Program-made: the position numbers and the translations under genes | Source: Burkholderia sp. SRS-W-2-2016 | GTDB lineage: Bacteria > Pseudomonadota > Gammaproteobacteria > Burkholderiales > Burkholderiaceae | NCBI RefSeq assembly: GCF_001931485.1 | Contig: NZ_MSDV01000019.1 | Coordinates: 431,164 to 495,163 of the forward strand | Direction: 5' to 3' | DNA: 64,000 bases | Part shown: positions 17,695 to 26,925 of the stretch, one piece after another | How the letters are laid out: the number at the start of each line of letters is the position of its first letter | Position numbering within the stretch: position 1 is the stretch's first letter | Notes under the pieces: generated by a model | What the model was told of the DNA's origin: nothing | Databases searched by the model: none | Seen by the model: the letters and a program-made list of their open reading frames with translations, nothing else

Positions 17695-18813
17695 TCAGTT
17701 CGCGCGACGCTTGCGGGTCGCCTCGGCGAGCGTGGCCAGCACCGGTTCGGTCTGCGCCCAGCTCACGCAGGCATCCGTAATCGATACGCCGTAACGCAGC
17801 GGCACCCCGGCTTTCAGATCCTGACGGCCTTCTTCCAGATGACTTTCAAGCATCACGCCAATGATGCGGCGCTCGTGCTGCGTCAGTTGTCGCGCGATAT
17901 CGTTCGCCACTTCGATCTGGCGTGCATGCGATTTATTCGAATTCGCATGCGAGCAGTCGATCATCACCTGCTCGCGCAGTCCCGCTGAACGCAGCGAATC
18001 GCAGGTAGCCTGCACCGCCGCCGCGTCGTAATTCGGACCCTGCTTGCCGCCGCGCAGAATCACGTGCGCGTCGTCGTTGCCGCGCGTTTCGAAGATCGCG
18101 GCCATGCCCATTTTTGTCATCCCCATGAATGCGTGGCTCGCGCGCGCCGCGACGATCGCATCGGCCGCGACCTGCACGCCGCCATCGGTGCCGTTCTTGA
18201 AACCGATCGGGCAGCTCAGACCCGATGCGAGCTGACGATGACTCTGGCTCTCGGTCGTGCGCGCGCCGATCGCACCCCACGCGATCAGATCGGCGATGTA
18301 CTGCGGACTGAGCAGGTCGAGGAATTCGGTCGCGGTCGGCAGCCCCAGACCGTTGATATCGATCAGCAGTTGCCGCGCGAGACGCAGGCCTTCGTTGATA
18401 CGGAAGCTGCCATCCAGACGCGGATCGTTGATATAGCCTTTCCAGCCAACCGTGGTGCGCGGCTTTTCGAAGTACACGCGCATCACGATCAGCAGATCGT
18501 CCTTATAGTGATCGGCGGCGGCCTTCAGCTTGCGCGCGTATTCGATCGCCTGGTCGTGGTCGTGGATCGAGCACGGGCCGGTGATCAGCACGAGACGGTC
18601 GTCGCGGCCGTGCAGAATGTCGGCGATTTCAACGCGGGTTTTCTCGACCAGCGTTTGCACCGCCGGCGGAACCGGCAATTCGTCCTGCAGCAGCGCCGGC
18701 GAAATCAACGGGCGGACCGCGCCGATGCGCACGTCGTCGATGCGCGTGGTGTCCTGGGTGGCGTCGGCCGAGCCGACTTCCTGATCGTGCAACGGGTTGT
18801 CGAGGGCGCTCAA
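17695..18813 (-). CDS. aroG: 3-deoxy-7-phosphoheptulonate synthase (DAHP synthase), class I
   Basis: A 372-residue enzyme joining phosphoenolpyruvate and erythrose 4-phosphate in the first shikimate step. AroG-type motifs are LITGPCSIHD, MRVYFEKPRTTVGWKG, GLPTATEFLD, IGARTTESQSHRQ, FKNGTDG, HVILRGGKQGPNY and MIDCSHANS. The TTG at 18813 (reading LSALDNPL) is chosen because GGAGATTATC lies right before it; the frame stays open 420 bases upstream but that part is basic, repetitive and without homology. The N-terminal part (DDVRIGAVRPLISP) corresponds to the region that binds feedback aromatic amino acids in AroG-type enzymes. Confidence 0.92.
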   Translation of the reverse strand: MSALDNPLHDQEVGSADATQDTTRIDDVRIGAVRPLISPALLQDELPVPPAVQTLVEKTRVEIADILHGRDDRLVLITGPCSIHDHDQAIEYARKLKAAADHYKDDLLIVMRVYFEKPRTTVGWKGYINDPRLDGSFRINEGLRLARQLLIDINGLGLPTATEFLDLLSPQYIADLIAWGAIGARTTESQSHRQLASGLSCPIGFKNGTDGGVQVAADAIVAARASHAFMGMTKMGMAAIFETRGNDDAHVILRGGKQGPNYDAAAVQATCDSLRSAGLREQVMIDCSHANSNKSHARQIEVANDIARQLTQHERRIIGVMLESHLEEGRQDLKAGVPLRYGVSITDACVSWAQTEPVLATLAEATRKRRAN

Positions 18814-19064
18814 GATAATCTCCGCAATCGGTGGTTGGGGCGGCGTGGCCGCCTGCTGGCGCACTGCGTCGCGACGAGGGCGCGCGGGCGCTGCATGGGT
18901 TTGACGTGGGCCGTGCGTTCGCTGCGCCGGATTTCGCGCGATGCTCGATCGGATGCCTCGGCACGAGGCTGGACACGGAGCCCGGCGTGAAGCTGGCGGG
19001 GGCGCGCACGGCTGCGCTGGCGCGATTATGACACCCGCGCGGCGTGCCGGGCGCGCCGCTGTAC

Positions 19065-20066
19065 TCAGAGCTTGCGGATCAACTCGATCGCTGCCGCCGG
19101 GTTGCGTTCCTTGAAACCGCTGATCACATACAGATAGACATCGCGCGCGCTTTTTTTTGCCGGCGGCTCGGCGCAGGTTTGCAGATCGGCGGGCGTGGTG
19201 CCGGCGGCGAGCTGGCGCGCGCGTTCGGCCCATGCGTTCAGTGCTTTGGTCGAATAGCCTTTAGCTTCCTTGTCGCTCGTGCCCATGATGCGTGCGTAGA
19301 CGAACGGCGCGGTGAGGTCGGCGATCTGCGGATAGTCGCTGTCGCCGGCGAGCACCACCGCGGCCTGATACTTGCGCGCGAGCGCGATGAACTCCGGTGT
19401 CCTGAACGATTCGTGACGGACCTCGAGCGCGTGGCGCAGCGGCTGTCCTTCGATGCTTGCCGGCAGCAGTTTCAGGAAGGCTTCGAAATCGTCGGGATCG
19501 AATTTCTTGGTCGGCGCGAACTGCCAGTTGATCGGGCCGAGCTTCTGTTTGAGCAGCAGCACGCCGCTCGCGAAGAAACGTTCGATCGTTTCGCCCGCTT
19601 CGGCAAGTACCCGGCGGTTGGTCGCATAGCGGGGGGCTTTCAGTGAGAACACGAAGTCGTCGGGTGTTTCCGCGTACCACTTCTCGTAGCTGGCCGGTTT
19701 TTGCAGACCGTAGAACGTGCCGTTGATTTCGATCGACGTCAGTTGCCGGCTCGCATATTCGAGTTCGCGGCTTTGCGTGAGGTCGTCCGGATAGAACGGG
19801 CCGCGCCACGGCGCGAACGTCCAGCCGCCGATGCCAATGAGGATGCGGGGGGAGGAAGGGGACTTCGCGGCGGATTTCGCGGGTGGCTTGGCGGCGGCCG
19901 TTGCGGGCAGCTTTGTGGCTGACTTCGCGGGCGATTTCGGCGCCTTCTTCGCGGGTGGCCTGGCTGCGGCCTTTGCAGTCGGCTTGGCAACGGGCTTCTT
20001 GAGCGGCTCGTCGGCTACCTTCTCGCTTCGCGTTCTGCTCTGCTTCGCGCTTTTCGCTGCCGGCAC
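19065..20066 (-). CDS. DUF72 protein with a Lys/Ala/Pro-rich N-terminal tail
   Basis: A 333-residue protein. Residues 1 to about 72 are a low-complexity tail of AKP, PAK and AAK repeats like histone H1 or AlgP tails. From about 73 a DUF72 barrel begins: ILIGIGGWTFAPWRGPFYP, then SIEINGTFYGLQKPASYEKW, FVFSLKAPRYATN and a final FVYARIMG and YVYVISGF-like segment. The GTG at 20066 is chosen for its AAGGAGA site; the frame continues upstream to 20171 without a better start. DUF72 function is unknown. The tail could bind nucleic acid, by analogy with H1-like proteins. Confidence 0.82.
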   Translation of the reverse strand: MPAAKSAKQSRTRSEKVADEPLKKPVAKPTAKAAARPPAKKAPKSPAKSATKLPATAAAKPPAKSAAKSPSSPRILIGIGGWTFAPWRGPFYPDDLTQSRELEYASRQLTSIEINGTFYGLQKPASYEKWYAETPDDFVFSLKAPRYATNRRVLAEAGETIERFFASGVLLLKQKLGPINWQFAPTKKFDPDDFEAFLKLLPASIEGQPLRHALEVRHESFRTPEFIALARKYQAAVVLAGDSDYPQIADLTAPFVYARIMGTSDKEAKGYSTKALNAWAERARQLAAGTTPADLQTCAEPPAKKSARDVYLYVISGFKERNPAAAIELIRKL

Positions 20067-20103
20067 TTGGGCTCTCCTTCGCTGCGGCGGGGAAGCCCGT
20101 AGA

Positions 20104-20916
20104 TTAGCTGCTTTTCGTGCGGCGCGCGGCCCTGGTCGAGCCAGCTGAGCCGCCTTTACCCTTGCTTTCATCGGCCGCCGCGCTGGCTTCCTCGAACCGC
20201 CGGCTCGCCTCCGCCACCTCCATCCGGAACCGCTGCAACGCGGCGACCTCCAGATCCGGCGGCGTCAGCGCAATCCATAGCACGTCGATCAGCCGATCCG
20301 CGGTCGCCTCGATATCGATCTGCCGGTTCGTCAGCGTCGCGTCCCACAGCACGTGTTCCATCGGCCCGAATACCATCGAGCGCAGCAGCCGCAGCGGCAT
20401 GTCCGCGCGAATCTCGCCTCTCTGCTGACCGTGCGCGAGCACCCGCATCAGCGGCGCGGTGTAGCGGCGCTGCAATTCGGTCAACGCTTCACTCAGTTCG
20501 TGATGCCGCGCGCGCCCCTCCGACAACACCAGCGCGCACAGATCGGTGCCGTTCACCAGCATCAGCCGCAGATGCATCCGCACGATGAACGCGAACTGCT
20601 GGCGCACGCTGCCGTCGCGCGGCAGGCCGGCTTCGATCGCGTCGATGATCTCGTCGTACCAGTCGCCGATCACGCGCGCGCACAACTCGCGCTTGCCGCG
20701 AAAGTAGCTGAACACCGTGGCTTCCGAGATGCCGACGCGCTGCGCGATCTCGGCGGTCGTCGCGCGTTCATAGCCCTTCTCGGAGAACACGTCGCGCCCC
20801 GCCTGAAGGATCTCCTTCACGCGCTGCTGCGACTTGCGTCCGGCCGGCTGGCGGCGCGATGCGGGAAGTCCGGCAGGCTCCGGCGGTGAAATATGAGTCG
20901 AAGTCAGATTTGTCAT
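20104..20916 (-). CDS. TetR-family regulator, probably of the liu operon
   Basis: A 270-residue repressor-type protein. The helix-turn-helix is clear: ILQAGRDVFSEKGYERATTAEI, then AQRVGISEATVFSYFRGK. The remainder is a helical ligand domain typical of acyl-CoA-responsive TetR proteins, ending in a charged low-complexity tail. The ATG at 20916 is preferred over one 19 codons upstream because the upstream residues have no homology. It is divergent from liuA, with two palindromes in the shared gap, so it likely controls liuABCD and itself, perhaps sensing an acyl-CoA. Many other proteobacteria use the MerR-type LiuR for this. Confidence 0.85.
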   Translation of the reverse strand: MTNLTSTHISPPEPAGLPASRRQPAGRKSQQRVKEILQAGRDVFSEKGYERATTAEIAQRVGISEATVFSYFRGKRELCARVIGDWYDEIIDAIEAGLPRDGSVRQQFAFIVRMHLRLMLVNGTDLCALVLSEGRARHHELSEALTELQRRYTAPLMRVLAHGQQRGEIRADMPLRLLRSMVFGPMEHVLWDATLTNRQIDIEATADRLIDVLWIALTPPDLEVAALQRFRMEVAEASRRFEEASAAADESKGKGGSAGSTRAARRTKSS

Positions 20917-21006
20917 GGCGATAACGGCGCGGCGGAAGGCTGACGATGCCCGTGAACGCGATCCTATCACCAAACTCAGCGCCGGACGCCGGTTCCGTAT
21001 GATTTA

Positions 21007-21019
21007 TGAGTAACACTCA
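21007..21019. promoter_or_regulatory. Palindrome TGAGT-AAC-ACTCA in the TetR-liuA gap
   Basis: A perfect five-base inverted repeat with three-base centre, 91 bases after the TetR start and 118 before liuA. Size and symmetry fit a TetR-dimer operator. Confidence 0.5.
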
Positions 21020-21028
21020 AAAATACCT

Positions 21029-21046
21029 ATTGACGCTTACGTCAAT
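21029..21046. promoter_or_regulatory. Palindrome ATTGACG-N4-CGTCAAT in the TetR-liuA gap
   Basis: A perfect seven-base inverted repeat with a four-base centre, 91 bases before the liuA start. TTGACG also resembles a sigma-70 -35 box, so binding here would block transcription. It is a candidate site for the divergent TetR regulator. Confidence 0.55.
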
Positions 21047-21136
21047 CTGGCGTGAAATGCGCGTTGACACGATTCATGATGCGCGCGCCGACTGGCCAGA
21101 GCCGAACGGCCGCCCCCGAACCCTGGAGACACCGCA

Positions 21137-22318
21137 ATGCCCAATCTGCCCGGTTTGCAATTCCCGCTCGGCGAAGAAATCGAAATGCTGCGTGACAGCA
21201 TCGCGTCGTTCGCGGCCAAAGAGATCGCGCCGCGCGCGGCGGAAATCGATCGCACCGACCAGTTTCCGATGGACCTGTGGAAGAAGTTCGGCGACCTCGG
21301 CGTGCTCGGGATGACCGTCGCCGAGGAATACGGCGGCGCGAACATGGGCTACACCGCGCACATGATCGCGATGGAGGAAATCTCGCGCGCGTCGGCGTCG
21401 GTCGGCCTGTCGTACGGCGCGCATTCGAATCTGTGCGTGAACCAGATCCATCGCAACGGCACCGAGCAGCAGAAGCAGAAGTATCTGCCGAAGCTGGTGT
21501 CCGGCGAGCACGTCGGCGCGCTCGCGATGAGCGAGCCGAACGCCGGTTCGGATGTGGTCAGCATGAAGCTGCGCGCGGAGAAAAAGGGCGACCGCTACGT
21601 GCTGAACGGCACCAAGATGTGGATCACCAACGGCCCGGATTGCGACACGCTGGTCGTCTATGCGAAGACCGATCCCGAAGCGAATTCGCGCGGCATCACC
21701 GCGTTTATCGTCGAGAAGGGCATGAAGGGTTTCTCGGTCGCGCAGAAGCTCGACAAGCTCGGCATGCGCGGCTCGCACACCGGCGAACTCGTGTTCCAGG
21801 ATGTCGAAGTGCCGGAAGAGAACATCCTCGGTCAGTTGAACGGCGGCGTGAAGGTGCTGATGAGCGGCCTCGACTACGAACGCGCGGTGCTCGCCGGCGG
21901 GCCGACCGGCATCATGGTCGCGGTGATGGACGCGGTCGTGCCGTATATCCACGACCGCAAGCAGTTCGGCCAGTCGATCGGCGAATTCCAGCTGATCCAG
22001 GGCAAGGTCGCCGATCTGTACACCACGTTGCAGGCGTGCCGCGCATATCTGTACGCGGTCGGCCGTCAGCTCGACACGCTCGGCAACGAGCACGTGCGCC
22101 AGGTGCGCAAGGACTGCGCGGGCGTGATTCTGTACACGGCCGAGAAGGCGACGTGGATGGCCGGCGAGGCGATCCAGATTCTCGGCGGCAACGGCTATAT
22201 CAACGAGTATCCGGTCGGACGTCTGTGGCGCGACGCGAAGCTCTACGAAATCGGCGCGGGCACCAGTGAGATTCGCCGGATGCTGATCGGGCGCGAGCTG
22301 TTTGCGGAAACGATGTGA
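21137..22318 (+). CDS. liuA: Isovaleryl-CoA dehydrogenase
   Basis: A 393-residue flavoprotein oxidising isovaleryl-CoA to 3-methylcrotonyl-CoA in leucine breakdown. Acyl-CoA dehydrogenase signatures are [13 protein letters not shown], the [17 protein letters not shown] flavin-binding strand, and [22 protein letters not shown] with the FAD contacts. The active-site glutamate of this subfamily is the one in [10 protein letters not shown]. The family assignment as Ivd is reinforced by the following carboxylase, hydratase and carboxylase genes. The start at 21137 is preceded by CTGGAGACACCGCA. It is the first gene of the operon divergent from the TetR gene. Confidence 0.95.
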   Translation: MPNLPGLQFPLGEEIEMLRDSIASFAAKEIAPRAAEIDRTDQFPMDLWKKFGDLGVLGMTVAEEYGGANMGYTAHMIAMEEISRASASVGLSYGAHSNLCVNQIHRNGTEQQKQKYLPKLVSGEHVGALAMSEPNAGSDVVSMKLRAEKKGDRYVLNGTKMWITNGPDCDTLVVYAKTDPEANSRGITAFIVEKGMKGFSVAQKLDKLGMRGSHTGELVFQDVEVPEENILGQLNGGVKVLMSGLDYERAVLAGGPTGIMVAVMDAVVPYIHDRKQFGQSIGEFQLIQGKVADLYTTLQACRAYLYAVGRQLDTLGNEHVRQVRKDCAGVILYTAEKATWMAGEAIQILGGNGYINEYPVGRLWRDAKLYEIGAGTSEIRRMLIGRELFAETM

Positions 22319-22321
22319 GGC

Positions 22322-22345
22322 GAGCTTTTTACACGCTAAAAGCTC
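22322..22345 (+). other. Stem-loop between liuA and liuB
   Basis: GAGCTTTT and AAAAGCTC form a perfect eight-base stem with an eight-base loop, four bases after the liuA stop. No U-tract follows, so it is more likely an mRNA processing or stability element, or a leaky attenuator, than a full terminator. Confidence 0.45.
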
Positions 22346-22376
22346 CTGAAAAACGCCACTCGTGAGAAGCCACAAC

Positions 22377-23984
22377 ATGCCGATCATCGAATCAAAGCTG
22401 AACCCGCGCTCGGACGACTTCCGCGCGAATGCGGCGGCGCTCGACGCGCTGGTCGCCGATCTGCGCGCGAAAATCGAACAGATCGCGCAAGGCGGCGGCC
22501 AGGCCGCGCGCGATAAACACACGAGCCGCGGCAAGCTGCTGCCGCGCGAGCGGGTCGCGCAACTGCTCGACCCGGGCACGCCGTTTCTCGAACTGTCGCA
22601 ACTGGCCGCATACGGGATGTACAACGACGACGCGCCGGGCGCCGGCGTGATCACCGGGATCGGCCGGATCGCCGGGCAGGAATGCGTGATCGTCTGCAAC
22701 GACGCGACCGTGAAGGGCGGCACCTACTATCCGGTCACCGTGAAGAAGCATCTGCGCGCGCAGGAAATCGCCGCGGAAAACCGTCTGCCGTGCGTGTATC
22801 TGGTCGACTCGGGCGGCGCGAATCTGCCGAATCAGGACGACGTGTTCCCCGATCGCGATCACTTTGGCCGCATCTTCTACAACCAGGCGACGCTGTCGGC
22901 GGCGGGCATTCCGCAGATCGCGGTCGTGATGGGTTCGTGCACCGCGGGCGGCGCGTATGTGCCGGCGATGAGCGACGAATCGATCATCGTGAAGAACCAG
23001 GGGACGATTTTTCTCGGCGGCCCGCCGCTCGTGAAAGCGGCGACCGGCGAAGTGGTCAGCGCGGAAGACCTCGGCGGCGGCGACGTGCATACGCGGCTGT
23101 CGGGCGTCGTCGATCATCTCGCGCAGAACGACGCGCATGCGCTGGCGATCGCGCGCAGCATCGTCGGTAATCTGAATCGCGCGAAGCAGGCGCCGCTGGT
23201 GTTGCAGGAGCCGAAGCCGCCGCGCTACGACGCGAAGAGCATCTACGGCGTGATTCCGGTCGACACGCGCAAGCCGTTCGATATCCGCGAGGTGATCGCG
23301 CGCATCGTCGACGATTCCGCATTCGAAGAATTCAAGGCGCGCTACGGCACCACGCTCGTGTGCGGCTTCGCGCATATCTGGGGGCATCCGGTCGGGATCG
23401 TCGCGAACAACGGCATTCTGTTTTCGGAGTCCGCATTAAAGGGCGCGCACTTTATCGAGCTGTGCGCGCAGCGCAAGATTCCGCTGGTCTTTCTGCAGAA
23501 CATCACCGGCTTCATGGTCGGCCGCAAATACGAGAATGAAGGCATCGCGCGCAATGGCGCGAAGATGGTGACCGCGGTCGCCACCGCGAAGGTGCCGAAG
23601 TTCACGGTGATCATCGGCGGCTCGTTCGGTGCCGGCAACTATGGGATGTGCGGCCGCGCGTACTCGCCGCGCTTCCTGTGGATGTGGCCGAATGCGCGCA
23701 TCTCGGTGATGGGCGGCGAGCAGGCCGCGTCGGTGCTGGCCACCGTGAAGCGCGACGGCATCGAAGCGAAGGGCGGTTCGTGGAGCGCGGAAGAAGAGGA
23801 CGCGTTCAAGCAGCCGATCCGCGAGCAATACGAGCATCAGGGCCATCCGTACTATGCGAGCGCGCGGCTGTGGGACGACGGCGTGATCGATCCGGCGCAA
23901 ACCCGCGACGTGCTCGGCCTCGGTTTGTCCGCGACGATGAATGCGCCGATCGAGGACACGCGCTTCGGCGTGTTCAGAATGTGA
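22377..23984 (+). CDS. liuB: 3-methylcrotonyl-CoA carboxylase, carboxyltransferase (beta) subunit
   Basis: A 535-residue carboxyltransferase that moves the carboxyl group from biotin to 3-methylcrotonyl-CoA. Motifs are [73 protein letters not shown], and [26 protein letters not shown], typical of MCC-beta. The ATG at 22377 ([15 protein letters not shown]) is the family start; a GTG five codons upstream is also open. It needs the biotinylated alpha subunit encoded by liuD. Confidence 0.95.
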   Translation: MPIIESKLNPRSDDFRANAAALDALVADLRAKIEQIAQGGGQAARDKHTSRGKLLPRERVAQLLDPGTPFLELSQLAAYGMYNDDAPGAGVITGIGRIAGQECVIVCNDATVKGGTYYPVTVKKHLRAQEIAAENRLPCVYLVDSGGANLPNQDDVFPDRDHFGRIFYNQATLSAAGIPQIAVVMGSCTAGGAYVPAMSDESIIVKNQGTIFLGGPPLVKAATGEVVSAEDLGGGDVHTRLSGVVDHLAQNDAHALAIARSIVGNLNRAKQAPLVLQEPKPPRYDAKSIYGVIPVDTRKPFDIREVIARIVDDSAFEEFKARYGTTLVCGFAHIWGHPVGIVANNGILFSESALKGAHFIELCAQRKIPLVFLQNITGFMVGRKYENEGIARNGAKMVTAVATAKVPKFTVIIGGSFGAGNYGMCGRAYSPRFLWMWPNARISVMGGEQAASVLATVKRDGIEAKGGSWSAEEEDAFKQPIREQYEHQGHPYYASARLWDDGVIDPAQTRDVLGLGLSATMNAPIEDTRFGVFRM

Positions 23985-24007
23985 CGCGTCGCAACGGAGA
24001 CCACCCC

Positions 24008-24793
24008 ATGCAATACGAAACGCTGAAGTTTGAGATCGCCGGCCCGCTCGCGACCGTCACGCTGAATCGCCCCGAGGTGCGCAACGCGTTCAACGAGACG
24101 ATGATCGCGGAACTGACCGCCGCGTTCACCGAACTCGACTCGCGCGACGACGTGCGCGCGGTCGTGCTCGCCGCGAACGGCAAGGCCTTCTGCGCGGGCG
24201 CCGACCTGAACTGGATGAAGAAAATGGCCGGCTACTCGGACGCGGAAAATCGCGCCGACGCGATGCGGCTCGCGAACATGCTGTCGGCCGTCTATCGCTG
24301 CAACAAGCCGGTGATCGCACGGGTGAGCGGCGATGCGTACGCGGGCGGGATGGGCCTGATCGCCGCGTGCGATATCGTCGTCGCGGTGGACAGCGCGCAT
24401 TTCTGCCTGTCGGAGGCGCGGCTCGGCCTGATTCCGGCGACGATCGCGCCGTACGTGATCCGCGCGCTCGGCGAACAGGCGTCGCGGCGCTATTTCGTCA
24501 CCGCCGAGGCGTTCGACTGCGCGAGCGCGCTGCGCCTTGGCCTCGTGAGCGAAGCGGTCGGCGCGGAACAGCTCGACGCGACGGTCGCGCAACTCGCGCA
24601 AACGCTGTGCGCGAACGGCCCGCAAGCGGTGCGCGCGTGCAAGCGGCTCGTGCAGGACATCGCGGGCCGCGAATTGAGCGACGCGCTGATCGAAGACACC
24701 GCGGCGCGCATCGCGCAGACGCGAGCCGGCGCGGAAGGCCGCGAAGGCGTCGCGTCGTTCCTCGAAAAACGCACGCCGGGCTGGCGCAACTGA
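24008..24793 (+). CDS. liuC: Enoyl-CoA hydratase, methylglutaconyl-CoA hydratase type
   Basis: A 261-residue crotonase-family enzyme. The oxyanion-hole segments are AANGKAFCAGADLNWM and VSGDAYAGGMGLIAACDIVVA; SEARLGLIPATIAPYVIRALG carries the catalytic glutamate region. The ADLNWMKKM segment is typical of methylglutaconyl-CoA hydratase, the step after MCC in leucine degradation. A GGAGA site precedes the ATG at 24008, 23 bases after liuB. It forms one operon with liuA, liuB and liuD. Confidence 0.93.
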   Translation: MQYETLKFEIAGPLATVTLNRPEVRNAFNETMIAELTAAFTELDSRDDVRAVVLAANGKAFCAGADLNWMKKMAGYSDAENRADAMRLANMLSAVYRCNKPVIARVSGDAYAGGMGLIAACDIVVAVDSAHFCLSEARLGLIPATIAPYVIRALGEQASRRYFVTAEAFDCASALRLGLVSEAVGAEQLDATVAQLAQTLCANGPQAVRACKRLVQDIAGRELSDALIEDTAARIAQTRAGAEGREGVASFLEKRTPGWRN

Positions 24794-24844
24794 CGCGCCT
24801 CATCTATCGCCATCGCGCTACCGCCTAATAACATCGAGACACTC

Positions 24845-26890
24845 ATGTTCAACAAGATCCTGATTGCGAACCGCGGCGAGATCGCCTGCCGCGTCGCGGC
24901 GACCTGCAAGCGGCTCGGCATCGCGAGCGTGGCCGTCTATTCCGACGCCGACGCCAACGCGAAACACGTCGCCGCCTGTGATGAAGCGGTGCATATCGGC
25001 GGCTCGACCGCGGCGGAAAGTTATCTGCGGGTCGAGCGCATCATCGAGGCCGCGCGCGCGACCGGCGCCCAGGCTGTGCACCCGGGCTATGGCTTTCTTT
25101 CGGAGAACGAAGACTTCGCGCATGCGTGCGACGCGGCTGGGATCGTCTTTATCGGCCCGCCGGTCGAGGCGATTGCGGCGATGGGTTCGAAGGCGGCCGC
25201 CAAGGCGCTGATGCACGCTGCCGCGGTGCCGCTCGTGCCCGGCTATCACGGCGACGATCAGGACCCGCAGCTGTTGCAGCGCGAAGCGGACGAGATCGGC
25301 TACCCGGTGCTGCTGAAGGCGAGCGCGGGCGGCGGCGGCAAGGGTATGCGGGTGGTCGAGCGCGGCGCGGATTTCGCGGCGGCGCTGCTGTCGTGCAAGC
25401 GCGAAGCGGCGAGCAGCTTCGGCAACGACCGCGTGCTGATCGAGAAGTACCTGATGCGGCCGCGCCACGTCGAAGTGCAGGTGTTCGCGGACCGGCACGG
25501 CGGCGCGGTCTATCTGTTCGACCGCGACTGCTCGGTGCAGCGCCGTCACCAGAAGGTGCTCGAGGAAGCGCCGGCGCCGGGGCTCGACGCCGAAGTGAAG
25601 CGCGCGATGGGCGAGGCCGCGGTGGCCGCCGCGCGCGCGGTCAACTACGTCGGCGCGGGCACGGTCGAGTTCATCATGACGCCGGCCGGCGAGTTCTATT
25701 TCATGGAAATGAACACGCGCCTGCAGGTCGAGCATCCGGTCACCGAGATGGTGACGGGGCAGGATCTCGTCGAGTGGCAATTGCGGGTCGCGGCGGATGA
25801 GCCGCTGCCGCTCACGCAAGAGCAACTGAAGCTCGACGGCCACGCGATCGAAGCGCGTATTTACGCCGAGCATCCGGCGCGCGGCTTCCTGCCGTCGACC
25901 GGTACGCTCAAGCATCTGCGGATGCCGGAAGGCGTCGAGTTTGCAATCGACGCGGCCGGTCTCGGCGAGCCGGGCCGCAAGGCGCCGGTGCGGATCGACA
26001 GCGGCGTGCGCGAGGGCGACACGATCACGCCGTTCTACGACCCGATGATCGCGAAGCTGATCGTGCACGGCGCAACCCGCGAAGAGGCGCTGGCGCGGCT
26101 CTCGCGCGCGCTGCATGCGTGCGAGGTGGTCGGGCCGCATACGAACGTGGAGTTCCTGCAACGGATCGTCACGAGCGCGCCGTTCGCGAGCGGCGAACTC
26201 GATACCGGTTTGATCGAACGGCATCACGATGCGCTGTTCGCGCCGGCGAAAAAGCCGTTCAAGGAGGCGCTCGCGCTCGCGTGCGCGGCGCTGCTCACGC
26301 GCGAGGGCGGCAGCGCGCATGGCGCGTCGCCGTGGGAGGCGCTGTCGCACTGGCGGCTCAACAGCGGTTATACGCAAACGCTCGGCTGGCGCGTGATCGG
26401 CGACGATGCGAGTGACGCTAGTGAGGCGGGCTTCACCGTCGTATTCGCGCGCAACGGTGATGCGCAAACGCTCGAACACGACGGCGCGCGCGACGGCTTC
26501 ACGTGGTCCGAAGGCCCGGGCGAACACGAGTTCCGCGCGACCATCGGCGATGCGCGCGTGGCGGGCCGGGTGTTCGTCGACGGCGACCGCTTCCATGTGT
26601 TCTGCCACGGCGAAACGCTCGCGTTCGAATGGCAGAACCTGCTCGCCCATGCGGCCGATGCGGAGCACGGCGAAGGCCGCCTGACCGCGCCGATGCCGGG
26701 CAAGGTGATCGCGGTGCTGGTCGAACCGGGCACGGTGGTCGAAAAGGGCACGCCGCTGCTGGTGATGGAGGCGATGAAGATGGAGCACACGATCGGCGCG
26801 CCGGCCGCGGGCAAGGTTGCCGAGGTGCTGTACGGCGTCGGCGATCAGGTCGCCGACGGCGCGCAGTTGCTGGTGCTTGAAGTGGAGTGA
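24845..26890 (+). CDS. liuD: 3-methylcrotonyl-CoA carboxylase, biotin-carrying (alpha) subunit
   Basis: A 681-residue fusion. Residues 1 to about 445 form the biotin carboxylase (ILIANRGEIACRV start, KASAGGGGKGMRVV ATP loop, FMEMNTRLQVEHPVTE), then an MCC-specific linker, and from about 610 a biotinyl domain with the modified lysine in VMEAMKMEH. It carboxylates biotin with ATP and bicarbonate and partners LiuB. A start ATG at 24845 follows CATCGAGACACTC. It is the last liu gene here; no hydroxymethylglutaryl-CoA lyase gene (liuE) follows, and the next gene is convergent and belongs to the phthalate cluster. Confidence 0.95.
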   Translation: MFNKILIANRGEIACRVAATCKRLGIASVAVYSDADANAKHVAACDEAVHIGGSTAAESYLRVERIIEAARATGAQAVHPGYGFLSENEDFAHACDAAGIVFIGPPVEAIAAMGSKAAAKALMHAAAVPLVPGYHGDDQDPQLLQREADEIGYPVLLKASAGGGGKGMRVVERGADFAAALLSCKREAASSFGNDRVLIEKYLMRPRHVEVQVFADRHGGAVYLFDRDCSVQRRHQKVLEEAPAPGLDAEVKRAMGEAAVAAARAVNYVGAGTVEFIMTPAGEFYFMEMNTRLQVEHPVTEMVTGQDLVEWQLRVAADEPLPLTQEQLKLDGHAIEARIYAEHPARGFLPSTGTLKHLRMPEGVEFAIDAAGLGEPGRKAPVRIDSGVREGDTITPFYDPMIAKLIVHGATREEALARLSRALHACEVVGPHTNVEFLQRIVTSAPFASGELDTGLIERHHDALFAPAKKPFKEALALACAALLTREGGSAHGASPWEALSHWRLNSGYTQTLGWRVIGDDASDASEAGFTVVFARNGDAQTLEHDGARDGFTWSEGPGEHEFRATIGDARVAGRVFVDGDRFHVFCHGETLAFEWQNLLAHAADAEHGEGRLTAPMPGKVIAVLVEPGTVVEKGTPLLVMEAMKMEHTIGAPAAGKVAEVLYGVGDQVADGAQLLVLEVE

Positions 26891-26925
26891 GGGGCGGGCG
26901 GTGGCCGATTTGCTCGCGCCGCCGT

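Noticed and set aside
18814..19233. N-terminal extension of the DAHP synthase frame
   Set aside because: Open by GC bias only, Arg/Ala/Pro-rich; a TTG with a strong ribosome site marks the real start.
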